A stretch of DNA of 64,000 nt from assembly GCF_014699115.1 (NCBI RefSeq), contig NZ_JACXAD010000012.1:1-64000 (forward strand), read 5' to 3'. Position numbers and translations under genes: made by a program. The notes below the pieces were generated by a model, which was given only the letters and a program-made list of their open reading frames with translations, did no database searches and was not told the origin of the DNA. The stretch is from Hymenobacter montanus. Lineage in GTDB: Bacteria; Bacteroidota; Bacteroidia; Cytophagales; Hymenobacteraceae. Shown here piece by piece: positions 33,202 through 41,427 of this stretch. Position 1 is the first letter of the stretch, and each line of letters starts with the position of its first letter.

Positions 33202-33831
33202 ATGGCTGATACCACCAACCTTCTGACCCTCGAAACTCCCATTCTGCCGGTACTAACCCAGCGCCGCAGCCCGCGGGCCTATGCGGCCCAGCCCGTACCA
33301 CCCGACCTGCTGCAGCAGGTATTCGTCGCGGCCTCGTCGGCCGCGTCCTGTTATGGTGAGCAGCCCTGGCGCTACCTCGTGGGCACCCGGGCCAGCAGCC
33401 CCGAGGCGTACGATAAAATCCTCGCCAGCCTGGGCGAGTTCAACCAGGTCTGGGCCGAGAAGGCCCCGGTGCTGGGCGTGAGCATTGCCAAGCTGGCCTT
33501 CTCGCACGACGACAACCCCAATGCCTGGGCCCGGCACGACGTCGGCCAGGCCACGGCCACCATGGCTATTCAGGCCACCGAGCTGGGCCTGCAAGTGCAC
33601 CAGATGGCCGGCTTTGCGCCCGATAAGCTGCGCGAGGCTTTTGGTATTCCGGCTGGCTACGAGCCCGTAGCCGTGTTTACGCTGGGCTATCCCGGCGACC
33701 CCGCCAGCCTGCCCGATTCGCTGCGCGACAAAGAGCTGGCACCCCGTACCCGTAAGCCCCTGGCCGAGTTCGTGTTCGAAGGCGGCTGGCCCGAGCAGGC
33801 CGGGGAGCGCTACGACCAAGCCACCGTCTGA
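33202..33831 (+). CDS. Nitroreductase family protein
   Basis: A 209-residue flavoprotein. The start is ATG 33202 (MADTTNLLTLETPILPV). The FMN-binding pattern is present: TQRRSPRAYAAQPVPPDLL near the start, AASCYGEQPWRYLVGT, and GQATATMAIQATELGLQVHQ, with the C-terminal GIPAGYEPVAVFTLGYPGDP. Family members reduce nitro compounds, quinones or flavins with NAD(P)H as homodimers. The physiological substrate is unknown. The gene is divergent from glycogen synthase. Confidence 0.9.
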   Translation: MADTTNLLTLETPILPVLTQRRSPRAYAAQPVPPDLLQQVFVAASSAASCYGEQPWRYLVGTRASSPEAYDKILASLGEFNQVWAEKAPVLGVSIAKLAFSHDDNPNAWARHDVGQATATMAIQATELGLQVHQMAGFAPDKLREAFGIPAGYEPVAVFTLGYPGDPASLPDSLRDKELAPRTRKPLAEFVFEGGWPEQAGERYDQATV

Positions 33832-33852
33832 CCCCCTGGCGGCGTAGTATGA

Positions 33853-34015
33853 AATAATTAAAAAATGAAGAATTAAAAATTAAAAATTCGATTCTAGAAC
33901 CCCTTTTTAATTCCTGATTTTTGCCTTTATTCCCTCATTTGAAAGGGATTAAAACTTAAAGTTCGAACTCTAGCCCCCTTTTTTAATTCTTTATTTTTAA
34001 TTTTTAATTCTCTTT
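33853..34015. repeat. AT-rich repeat, copy 2
   Basis: A mosaic of AATTAAAAAT units in both orientations: 33856-33890 reads mainly AATTAAAAAT, and 33981-34012 reads mainly ATTTTTAATT. Shorter partial units lie between. It matches the composition and unit of the palindrome at 9761-9836 and fills the gap between the convergent nitroreductase and GH13 genes, slightly overlapping the stop of the latter. Confidence 0.65.
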
Positions 34016-35899
34016 TAAATCCTGCGACAGAATCAGCACCGCGTACGGAGCCAGGCCGATGCTGCCGTGCCAGGCGTAGCCATCGGCCTCGCCTTCGGCA
34101 GCCTCCACGCCAAAGCTTTCGAAATCTAAAAACTCGCCATCGTAGCCGCGCCAGTCGCTGTTGAAGCGCACGTGCCAGTGGCCGGGGCCGGGCAGGCCGA
34201 TGGTGTAGGCCTCGTGGGTCTGATTAGCGAAGTTGGCTAATACGATGGTCGTATCGGAGGGGCCCCCGTCGCCGTCGGCCCAGCGGGCAAAGGCTATCAG
34301 CTTGTCGGTATTGTTTATGTGGAATACGTGGGTGTGCTGCCCGCCCAGGCCGCGGGTGTGCCCCCGTTGGTTGCGGCGCAAGGCAATCAGGTCGCGGTAG
34401 AGGTGCACTAGGCCGCTGCGGTGTTCGGCGTTGGCCCACTGCAGCGGCTCGGTGTCGTTGAACGCACCCGCAGCCAGAAATTCCTGGCCCTGAAACAGCA
34501 TGGGGATGCCGGGGGCGGTGAGCACGAGCGCCGCGCCCAGGGTGGTGCGCTTTTTCGAGAAGTAGTGGTCGGCGGCGCCCGGCATAATTTCCTCCGCCAC
34601 GCGGCTCTTGCCGTTAGCCACTTCGTCGTGGCTCTCGGTGTAGATGACGCGGTGGAAGGCATCGCCGTTGTATCCTTCGGCCAGGGCCCCGGCCACGGCG
34701 TGCATATCGCGGTCGGCATCCTCGCCGGCAGTGAGCGCCTCACGGATGGGGTAGACGAACGAGCTGTCCCACTGCGAGTCGAAGCCCTGCCCGCCGTTGG
34801 CCACCGTTTCGGTAATGTGGGCGTTGCCGCGCATGTCTTCGGCAATGGTGATCTTCCAGGGCATGGTCTGGTCGATTTCCTCGTTAATCCAGCGCATCAG
34901 GCTCCAGCCGTCGGGTAGCTCGGCCCCCGGGTCTTCCTCGCCGTGCACGTTGCGGATGAAGGCGATGGCATCGGCCCGCAGGCCATCGACGCGGTATTCT
35001 TCAAGCCACATCAGGGCATTGTCGCGGATGTACTGGCGCACTTCGGGGCGGCCGTAGTCGGGGCGGTTGTCGCCCCAGGGCGTGCGGGCCCGCCAATCAT
35101 TGTAGAAGTAGATACCGCCGCCATCGTTCTCGCTCCACCCGTCGAACTGCCACAGGTCCAGGTCGCCGGGGCCGAAGTGGTTGTACACCACGTCGAGCAC
35201 CACCGCGATGCCCTGCTGGTGGGCCTGCTTGACCAGTTCCTTGAACGCCTGGGGCCCGCCGTAATCACTTTCGAGGGCGAATGGGTTCGAGGGGTTGTAG
35301 CCCCAGGAGCGGCTGCCCGGAAACTCGGTAGCTGGTAGCAGCTCTATGCAGTTAATGCCCAGGTCGCGGAGATAGGGAAGCTTTTCGGCGACATCCAGGA
35401 AGGTACCCACCCGGTCGGTGTGCGGCGCGTTGAAGGTACCCACGTGCAGCTCGTAAATCACCAGCTCATTCCAGGCTGGCATCTGGAAGTGGTCGTCGCC
35501 CCAGTCGAAGGCCGGGTCGTGTACCACCGAGGCGCCCGCCGAGTTCGTTACCTGCCGGGAGTAAGGGTCGTTGCGGTCGAACGAGCGGCCTTGGTGGGTC
35601 AGGTGAAACTTGTACTCGTCGCCGGGTTTGGCAGTGGGCACATCGGTGGCCCAGTAGCCATTCCCCTCCGGCTGCAACGGGTTTTTCGTGGCGGACCACT
35701 TATTAAAAGTGCCGATAACAGCTACGGCCTCAGCATTCGGCGCCCACACCCTAAAGGTGGTGCCGGCCGGGTGGGGCACGGCGCCCATGCCCGGCTGCAA
35801 GGGCACACGGGGCGCGCCCGAAGCGGATTTACGAGTAGCGGAAGGAGAGGATTTGGCGCGCGGCGCGCCCTGGGCGGGACTGGCGTTAGACTTAGACAT
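34004..35899 (-). CDS. GH13 alpha-glucan branching-type enzyme with CBM48
   Basis: A 631-residue protein. I use ATG 35899 (MSKSNASPAQGAPRAK); the longer frame upstream is unlike protein. A disordered basic start (1-40) is followed by a CBM48 domain at about 45-135 (FRVWAPNAEAVAVIGTFNKW) and the GH13 barrel. It has DVVYNHFGPGDLDLWQFDG, the nucleophile Asp in VDGLRADAIAF, the acid Glu in ITIAEDMRGN, and ESHDEVANGK. The order and motifs fit branching enzymes, though the protein is shorter than classic GlgB. With the GT3 synthase nearby, it likely adds alpha-1,6 branches to glycogen; another amylolytic role cannot be ruled out. Confidence 0.82.
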   Translation of the reverse strand: MSKSNASPAQGAPRAKSSPSATRKSASGAPRVPLQPGMGAVPHPAGTTFRVWAPNAEAVAVIGTFNKWSATKNPLQPEGNGYWATDVPTAKPGDEYKFHLTHQGRSFDRNDPYSRQVTNSAGASVVHDPAFDWGDDHFQMPAWNELVIYELHVGTFNAPHTDRVGTFLDVAEKLPYLRDLGINCIELLPATEFPGSRSWGYNPSNPFALESDYGGPQAFKELVKQAHQQGIAVVLDVVYNHFGPGDLDLWQFDGWSENDGGGIYFYNDWRARTPWGDNRPDYGRPEVRQYIRDNALMWLEEYRVDGLRADAIAFIRNVHGEEDPGAELPDGWSLMRWINEEIDQTMPWKITIAEDMRGNAHITETVANGGQGFDSQWDSSFVYPIREALTAGEDADRDMHAVAGALAEGYNGDAFHRVIYTESHDEVANGKSRVAEEIMPGAADHYFSKKRTTLGAALVLTAPGIPMLFQGQEFLAAGAFNDTEPLQWANAEHRSGLVHLYRDLIALRRNQRGHTRGLGGQHTHVFHINNTDKLIAFARWADGDGGPSDTTIVLANFANQTHEAYTIGLPGPGHWHVRFNSDWRGYDGEFLDFESFGVEAAEGEADGYAWHGSIGLAPYAVLILSQDLKEN

Positions 35900-36283
35900 T
35901 GAAGGAATGGCTGGCCGCTGCCCAGGCAGCCAGGAATGCGGCCGGTACTGAACAGTAGGTAACCGGGCAATACGGAATCGCCCGGAATTTGGCCACGTCC
36001 TTTCGGCCAAGAGTGCTTTACGCCAGCCGCACCATAAAATAGGCGCGGCCAATTCGCACCATTCATGAGTTATTACCCGCGTCAAGCCCACCGGCCCCAC
36101 CAACCTACTCGTGCACCGCCCAACGGCGCGCCGCATTTCCTTTACGGCCTTGCACGACGGTGCCGCTCTGCGCGACCGCGTGCTGGCCCACGCTTTCCTG
36201 CATCTGCCCGCCACGTCGGCTCCGGCTGCTTACTGAGCGCGCATCTCCACTTACAAAATGTGAAAGCAGCTGTTCAGGGGTGG

Positions 36284-36389
36284 GCCTCACCCCCCGACCC
36301 CCTCTCCGGGGAGAGGGGGAGCCGGTTATGCATCTACCGGATTCGCCTGGCTCCCCCTCTCTGAAGGAGAGGGGGCCGGGGGGTGAGGC
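36284..36389. repeat. GC-rich palindromic element (MITE/REP-like)
   Basis: The 24-bp ends 36284-36307 and 36366-36389 are reverse complements with one mismatch and begin GCCTCACCCCCCGACC. Inside are further complementary segments (GAGAGGGGGAGCC / GGCTCCCCCTCTC). Sequences of this type are widely dispersed between genes in Bacteroidota. The neighbouring 36062-36283 stretch has no gene. Confidence 0.75.
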
Positions 36390-36450
36390 GCAACTTTGGC
36401 CATCGGTTTGGGGTTTTGCAGGTAATCTTTGCCCCGTACTTTGCCTGTTT

Positions 36451-36858
36451 ATGCCTCGCCCTAAACCTGTTGTTTTTGGTCTTTACAGCTGGTCGCCGGC
36501 TTACGGCTTCCGGTACATCCACCCCGCTAACCGCCGCTCCTTTGAGTTATTGGAGCCAGTGGGCAAGTTGTTCGAGAAAATCAGTGAAGACGAAGAAGGG
36601 GAGTGGATGACTCTGCGCTACGACGAGCAGCAGTTTCTGGTGCGGCCTGAGCTGTTCAAGGAAATCTACCACAAGCCCAGGTTTAGCTTCGGCGATTCGG
36701 TGGAAGAGGTAACCTCGCTGCCCGGTCAGTACCGCCATTTTGGTCAAGTTTCCGACGTGTTTTGGGACGAGGCCACCGACACCGCCTCTTTTCAGATCGT
36801 GGAGCGCAAGCGTAAGCTGCCGCGCATTTTTAAAGCTACCGAGCTGCGGGCCGACTAG
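36451..36858 (+). CDS. Conserved hypothetical protein (DUF6960-like?)
   Basis: A 135-residue cytoplasmic protein. The start is ATG 36451 (MPRPKPVVFGLYSWSPAYGF), preceded by a TACTTTG box at about 36437-36443. It is polar, with a mixed alpha/beta look: RYIHPANRRSFELLEPVGKL, MTLRYDEQQFLVRPELF, GQVSDVFWDEATDTASFQIV. There is no catalytic motif. I have a weak memory of such proteins being filed as DUF6960, which I could not check. The gene is single. Confidence 0.6.
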   Translation: MPRPKPVVFGLYSWSPAYGFRYIHPANRRSFELLEPVGKLFEKISEDEEGEWMTLRYDEQQFLVRPELFKEIYHKPRFSFGDSVEEVTSLPGQYRHFGQVSDVFWDEATDTASFQIVERKRKLPRIFKATELRAD

Positions 36859-37592
36859 CCCCAGGCAGCAGAGCCATTACGTCAAATAAATTAAGGGTAA
36901 TTAGAGGGGCTGGAACATCCCCGCTAAGGAAGCCTGCCTCCGACGGCGCCCCAGGAATGGATAACGATGTCAGTCCTTGGGCCTCCGCAGCAGTACCGCG
37001 CCCACGAATAAGGGCGAGCCTTTCTGTTATTCCGACTCTATGCTCACCAGCCTATTCGGGGGATCTATGGTGGAGCTGATGGCGCGAACGCTGGGAGGCG
37101 AGCCGGCGGCTGTTGCAGGTGGGTAAATGTAGGGTCGCCTGGGTACCCCAAGGGCTATTGCTTACGTTTCTTATTCTAAGCCAAGTGATATTATAGCGAC
37201 TAGGCGGGTAGGCTACGTACCGGGCCATTATCGCGGCAGGAATGCCTTGTATCCGGAAACTAAGTGTGGTTTCTCTCTGGCCGAGGAGGGCGGCACTGAT
37301 AAAAAGTCATATCATTTCGGGGCTCCGCACCGATCGGCTTACCTGATTGCTGCCGGCTCCCGAACCAAACCTGCGAATCAATCCAGGGGTAGCAGGCCAC
37401 TATCATCGAGGGCGTCGATGGACCCACCGGCTTCTTTACACGTCTGGCCAGATAGCTGTTTTGGAAATAATGAGGATGAGTAACTGGTAACAGGATTTTG
37501 GCGTTAGCTTGGATCTTCAGTTTGTTGTTTGTTTATTAGCCACTTCAGTAGAATAGTTCAGTAATTTCCATACTCACTTAACAAATGCTATT
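36859..37592. other. Long intergenic region, no convincing gene
   Basis: About 730 bases with no gene I can support. A short frame at 37039-37125 (MLTSLFGGSMVELMARTLGG) resembles the start of DUF937-like proteins but ends at once, so it may be a fragment. Another frame at 37247-37483 has no protein-like features. Codon bias is lost throughout, as expected of decayed DNA next to the pseudogene at 37743. Confidence 0.5.
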
Positions 37593-37673
37593 ATGGAACA
37601 TAACCACTTTCTGAAAGGTGATTCGCTTTTCCACGAGCCTCACGAGCAAGCCCCTACGCCATCGACCTCTTGA
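37593..37673 (+). CDS. 26-codon leader ORF, copy 1
   Basis: This tiny ORF (MEHNHFLKGDSLFHEPHEQA...) is 26 codons long and lies 69 nt before the start of the beta-helix pseudogene. An ORF of the same length and start (MKHNHFL) lies 74 nt before the intact gene at 38809. The shared length and frame in two diverging copies suggests translation, but a chance carry-over by duplication is possible. Confidence 0.35.
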   Translation: MEHNHFLKGDSLFHEPHEQAPTPSTS

Positions 37674-37742
37674 GGTGAGGCCTAGTCCACACCACTTTCT
37701 ATCCTTCATCTACCTACCCGATTCACTTAACTGAATAATACC

Positions 37743-38315
37743 ATGCACACCATGCTAACTATCCTCTTACGCCAGCCACTGGCCCAACCCTGTTATCACG
37801 GTTCTGCCTGCTGCTGACGACTTTGGCCTTTGCCACTGACCATTACTTGGTTTTAATGGCAACGGTGACTCTTTTTATGGATGAAGCCAATCATAATTAC
37901 CATTTGACACCTAACCGACTCGGCCGTGATAAGCCAAGGAGGGCATCTTCGGGCTAGCCTACGATGTACGATGACAATGTGCAGGGCTTGCCGACCTGAA
38001 GGCCTACGAGTTGAACACGCCCTTAAGCGCGGGGGCCAATAATCATTTGGCGGAGCAGGTCGGGCCTCGGGGATGGGGTTGGATCCGAACCCGGCCCGCG
38101 GGTAGGTAGGCCTCGGTTTGTCGGCGTTCACCCCGAAAAAGGCCGTCTGGGCACGCATCAGGCATGTGAGTAGGCGAGAAGTCTTGGCCGAGTACCATAC
38201 CACCGTCAGCCAATGCCGAAAGTGCGGTGCGCTTAGCCATCAACCAGCTCTGCTCGGGCTTGTTCTGGGTTCGGGGCCAGGCAGCAAAGTCGTCAAGTTG
38301 GTTATCCTTCCTTAA
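37743..38315 (+). pseudogene. Internally deleted copy of the beta-helix T9SS gene
   Basis: The start (MHTMLTILLRQPLAQPC...) and about 140 bp match the signal-peptide region of the gene at 38809. From about 37958 the sequence matches its last about 370 bp, including the DNA for YDDNVQGL, ELNTPLSAGAN, PNPAR, KAVWARIRHVSRREVLAEY and the final KVVKLVILP. About 1.7 kb of the middle is gone, and several frameshifts and stops break the rest. Confidence 0.88.
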
Positions 38316-38653
38316 CTGCAGTAATTTGGTAAACTACTAGGAGATTTCGGGCCGCTAGTAGGACTTTTGTTGAGCACGGCACTCGTAGTGAGTGCTATTG
38401 ATTCACGTAACTAGTTATCCTGGTGTTTATAACCCCGTCATGGGATTGGAGTCGCCATAGTCTGCTTGGAAAACGCTTTTGGTAAGTTTAAGCTAAACAA
38501 TTAAATAGATGCGGTGTTGAATTACAAATAATATATTATTAAACAGCGGAAGACAAACAGGCTGGGATAGACCAGTCCAAACGGCGGTTGTGTTAGGCAT
38601 AAAAGAAAAGAGAAGTCAAGACGATTAAGTACAACCTCTAATCAATTACGAGT
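38316..38653. other. Intergenic region between pseudogene and intact copy
   Basis: About 340 bases of AT-richer DNA with no gene. Its last part (from about 38630) resembles the DNA upstream of the pseudogene (from about 37560), which marks the left border of the duplication unit. Confidence 0.5.
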
Positions 38654-38734
38654 ATGAAACATAATCACTTTCTGGACCGCGATGTACTTGTCTACGAGCT
38701 TCAGGAGCCGACCCCTACACTACCATTCCTCTGA
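38654..38734 (+). CDS. 26-codon leader ORF, copy 2
   Basis: The ORF MKHNHFLDRDVLVYELQEPT... has 26 codons and precedes the beta-helix gene by 74 nt. It keeps M-HNHFL--D-L--E of copy 1. It may be a leader peptide or a relic of a larger gene; there is no other evidence of function. Confidence 0.35.
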   Translation: MKHNHFLDRDVLVYELQEPTPTLPFL

Positions 38735-38808
38735 GGTGGATCCTAGTTCACAGCTACTTACTATTCTTATCGCCTCTACCTGCGCGATCCACTTAATTGA
38801 ATAATATC

Positions 38809-41121
38809 ATGCATACCACACTAACTATCCTTTTAGGCCGACGCCCCGCCCGAGCCCTGTTGTCGTTGCTCTGCCTGCTGCTGACGGCTCCGGCTTTTGC
38901 CACCGACTATTACGTGGCCCTCAACGGCCGCGACACCAATAATGGCCGCTCGCTGACCACCCCCTATGCTACCCTCCAGAAAGCCTCGGACGTGGCCGTG
39001 GCCGGCGATATGGTCTACGTTCGGGCCGGAGTGTATCGCGAAATGGTGGACCTGAAGGCCGACCGGGTGACGTTTCAGCCCTACAATGGGGAAAGCGTGA
39101 CCATCAATGGAACGGACCTGATGCGGGACTGGACCCCGGTGGCCGGTTCGACCTACCAGACGACTATGGCCTGGGACGTGGACGCCCGGTGGGGCACCAA
39201 CCAGGTGTTTGCCGACGGGCGAATGATGGAGCTGGCCCGCTGGCCCGATCAGACCGCGAGCGACCTGGTCATGCCCACCAATGCCAAAGCCGATGCCGTG
39301 AGCGCCTCGGGCAACTTATTTACCATTACTGATGCGGACTTCAACGAGCCCGCCGGTCGCTGGGTCGGCGCTCAGGTCTGGGTCAATCTGGCGCGGCTGG
39401 ATCTCGACGGGCAGGGCTGGACGGGCACCGTGGTGGCCACCAGCGGCAATACCATCACTATCGATTTTCGCTCACCACCCCGATTAGGGTACCAAGCCTG
39501 GAGCTTAGGGGAAGGCACGGAATATTTCTTATTCAATCCGACCCCGGCCGGGGTCAATGCCACCGGGGGCGTGAATGCGCTGCTGGGCCCGGGCGAATGG
39601 TGGAAAAACGGCAATACACTGTACGTGAAAACACGCAACGGGGGCGCGCCGAGCGCCACGGGCACGGGCTCGAACGTGATTGAAGCCAAACGACGGCACT
39701 TTGCCTTCTGGGGCTCGACCACGCGCTCGGGCTACACTATCAAGGACTTTCGCCTGTTTGCCTGCGCCATCACCACCGACAAAGATGCCTTCTACAACCG
39801 CGGCATCATCGAAGCGGCCCACGACATCACCCTCAGCGGCCTGAACGTGGAGTACCCCTCGCACCAGACCGACATGAGCGGCAACTGGCAGGACCAGCAC
39901 TATACCTGGACAGGCATGGTGGTGAGCGGGCGCAATAACACAATTCGCAACTGTACGATCCGCTATTCGGCCACTTCGGCCTTGAGCGTCCAGGGCTTTG
40001 GCATCAAGGTGCTTAACAACCGGATTCAGGATGCTAACTACATGTGTTCCAACTCCGGGGCGATGAATACCGGCTTTATCTGCAAAGATGCCGAGATCGG
40101 GTATAACAAGATCTGGAACACCACCATGATGGCCATCAACTTTAAATATTCTCAGAACAGCAATCCGGATGTTCGGGACGTGTACCGGATCCATCACAAT
40201 GAGATCTATGATTTCATGCGCCGGAGCTGGGATAGCGGGGCCATCGATATGGTAGGGTCAGATTTGCAGTGGATTCGAATCGACCACAACCGGATTTACA
40301 ACACCCTACCCGATGCTAAATACGGGGGCCGGCGGCATGGAATCTACCTCGATTTCGGTAGCTCTACAAATGGCGAATTGAGAATACGGGCGACGGTAGA
40401 CCACAATGTGGTTTACGAGGTCGACAATCCAATGTTGATTAACCCCGGTATCGAGGTGAATGTCTTTAACAACACCTTCCTGGCTCATGCCCCAGGGGGA
40501 GGGCGTATTGCCAGGGGGGCCTTAGCAATCACCCTGAACTCCACCAATACGGGAAGAAACATCAAGGTATATAATAACATACTAAGTAATCCGCTGGTTC
40601 TTTACCCCGCTAATAGTCCGAACCTGTTAGACATCCGCAATAACCTATTCAATGCGGCCGGAACGGTGCTCTCGACCCTGTTCGTGGACGCGGCTGGTGG
40701 TGACTACCGTCTGAAACCGACGGCGACGGACGCGATCGACAAGGGCATTTCCGTGCCGCCCTACGATGACAATGTGCAGGGCCTGCCCGATCTGGGCGCC
40801 TATGAGCTGAATACGCCCTTGAGCGCCGGGGCCAATACCCCTGCGGCGGACGAGGCACTCGCCCCGGGTCTGGGGCTGTATCCGAACCCGGCCCGCGAGT
40901 GGGTGAGCCTTGATCTGTCGGCCTTCGCCTCGGAAAAGGCGGTCTGGGTGCGCATCGTGGATGTGAGCGGCCGGGAAGTATTGGCAGAGTATGTGCCGCT
41001 CTCGGCCAAAGCTGAAAGCGCCGTACGCTTGCCCATCGGCCAGCTTGCCTCGGGTCTGTTCTCGGTGCGGGCCCAAGGCAGCAAGACGAGTAAAACCGCT
41101 AAGCTCGTAATTCTGCGCTAA
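38809..41121 (+). CDS. Right-handed parallel beta-helix protein, T9SS-sorted
   Basis: A 770-residue exported protein. The start is ATG 38809 (MHTTLTILLGRRPARALL), giving a signal peptide with a cut near AFAT. Residues about 30-110 hold the DUF1565-like start of such helices (DYYVALNGRDTNNGRSLTTP, YATLQKASDVAVAGDMVYVR). The middle (about 300-620) has many Asn-rich turns typical of parallel beta-helices (NTIRNCTIRYSATSAL, RIDHNRIYNTLPDAKYGGRR, VDHNVVYEVDNPML). The last 85 residues are a type IX sorting domain (LGLYPNPAREWVSLDLS...VRAQGSKTSKTAKLVILR). It is likely a surface polysaccharide lyase or binding protein; the substrate cannot be told. Confidence 0.87.
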   Translation: MHTTLTILLGRRPARALLSLLCLLLTAPAFATDYYVALNGRDTNNGRSLTTPYATLQKASDVAVAGDMVYVRAGVYREMVDLKADRVTFQPYNGESVTINGTDLMRDWTPVAGSTYQTTMAWDVDARWGTNQVFADGRMMELARWPDQTASDLVMPTNAKADAVSASGNLFTITDADFNEPAGRWVGAQVWVNLARLDLDGQGWTGTVVATSGNTITIDFRSPPRLGYQAWSLGEGTEYFLFNPTPAGVNATGGVNALLGPGEWWKNGNTLYVKTRNGGAPSATGTGSNVIEAKRRHFAFWGSTTRSGYTIKDFRLFACAITTDKDAFYNRGIIEAAHDITLSGLNVEYPSHQTDMSGNWQDQHYTWTGMVVSGRNNTIRNCTIRYSATSALSVQGFGIKVLNNRIQDANYMCSNSGAMNTGFICKDAEIGYNKIWNTTMMAINFKYSQNSNPDVRDVYRIHHNEIYDFMRRSWDSGAIDMVGSDLQWIRIDHNRIYNTLPDAKYGGRRHGIYLDFGSSTNGELRIRATVDHNVVYEVDNPMLINPGIEVNVFNNTFLAHAPGGGRIARGALAITLNSTNTGRNIKVYNNILSNPLVLYPANSPNLLDIRNNLFNAAGTVLSTLFVDAAGGDYRLKPTATDAIDKGISVPPYDDNVQGLPDLGAYELNTPLSAGANTPAADEALAPGLGLYPNPAREWVSLDLSAFASEKAVWVRIVDVSGREVLAEYVPLSAKAESAVRLPIGQLASGLFSVRAQGSKTSKTAKLVILR

Positions 41122-41142
41122 GCGGTTTCCCATACGGATGCG

Positions 41143-41184
41143 GCAACACAGCCTGACTAGGAATAGTCAGGCTGTGTTGCTTTT
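41143..41184 (+). terminator. Rho-independent terminator of the beta-helix gene
   Basis: A perfect 17-bp stem (41143-41159 with 41164-41180) around the loop GGAA, followed by TTTT. It lies 22 nt after the stop codon. The rest of the 41122-41427 gap shows no gene. Confidence 0.9.
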
Positions 41185-41427
41185 CAGGCCTCTCAAAGCT
41201 GCGGCATAGCTGTCGCCTGAATCAGGAGCCAGCGGTAGTGGAAAATAGCAGGAGTGAGAATCTGTTGCTGTCGCAACGCCTGGCGGCTAGCTGGCGCATG
41301 CATGGGCCTGAGCAGCATTATTTATCCCAACTAAGCGGAGCGTGTCGGCGACCAAGCGCCGGGAAAAGCAGGTTTCAAATGGCTTTCTGTCAGTCCTCAG
41401 CACCTGGGCCAAGCTCATTGCCAGCCC

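Noticed and set aside
36160-36450. N-terminal extension of the 36451 gene
   Set aside because: The extension translates the GC-rich palindromic repeat and spacer; the protein-like part begins at ATG 36451.
37039-37125. DUF937-like gene start
   Set aside because: Only about 28 codons before a stop and no continuation in any frame; noted in the region entry, not called as a gene.
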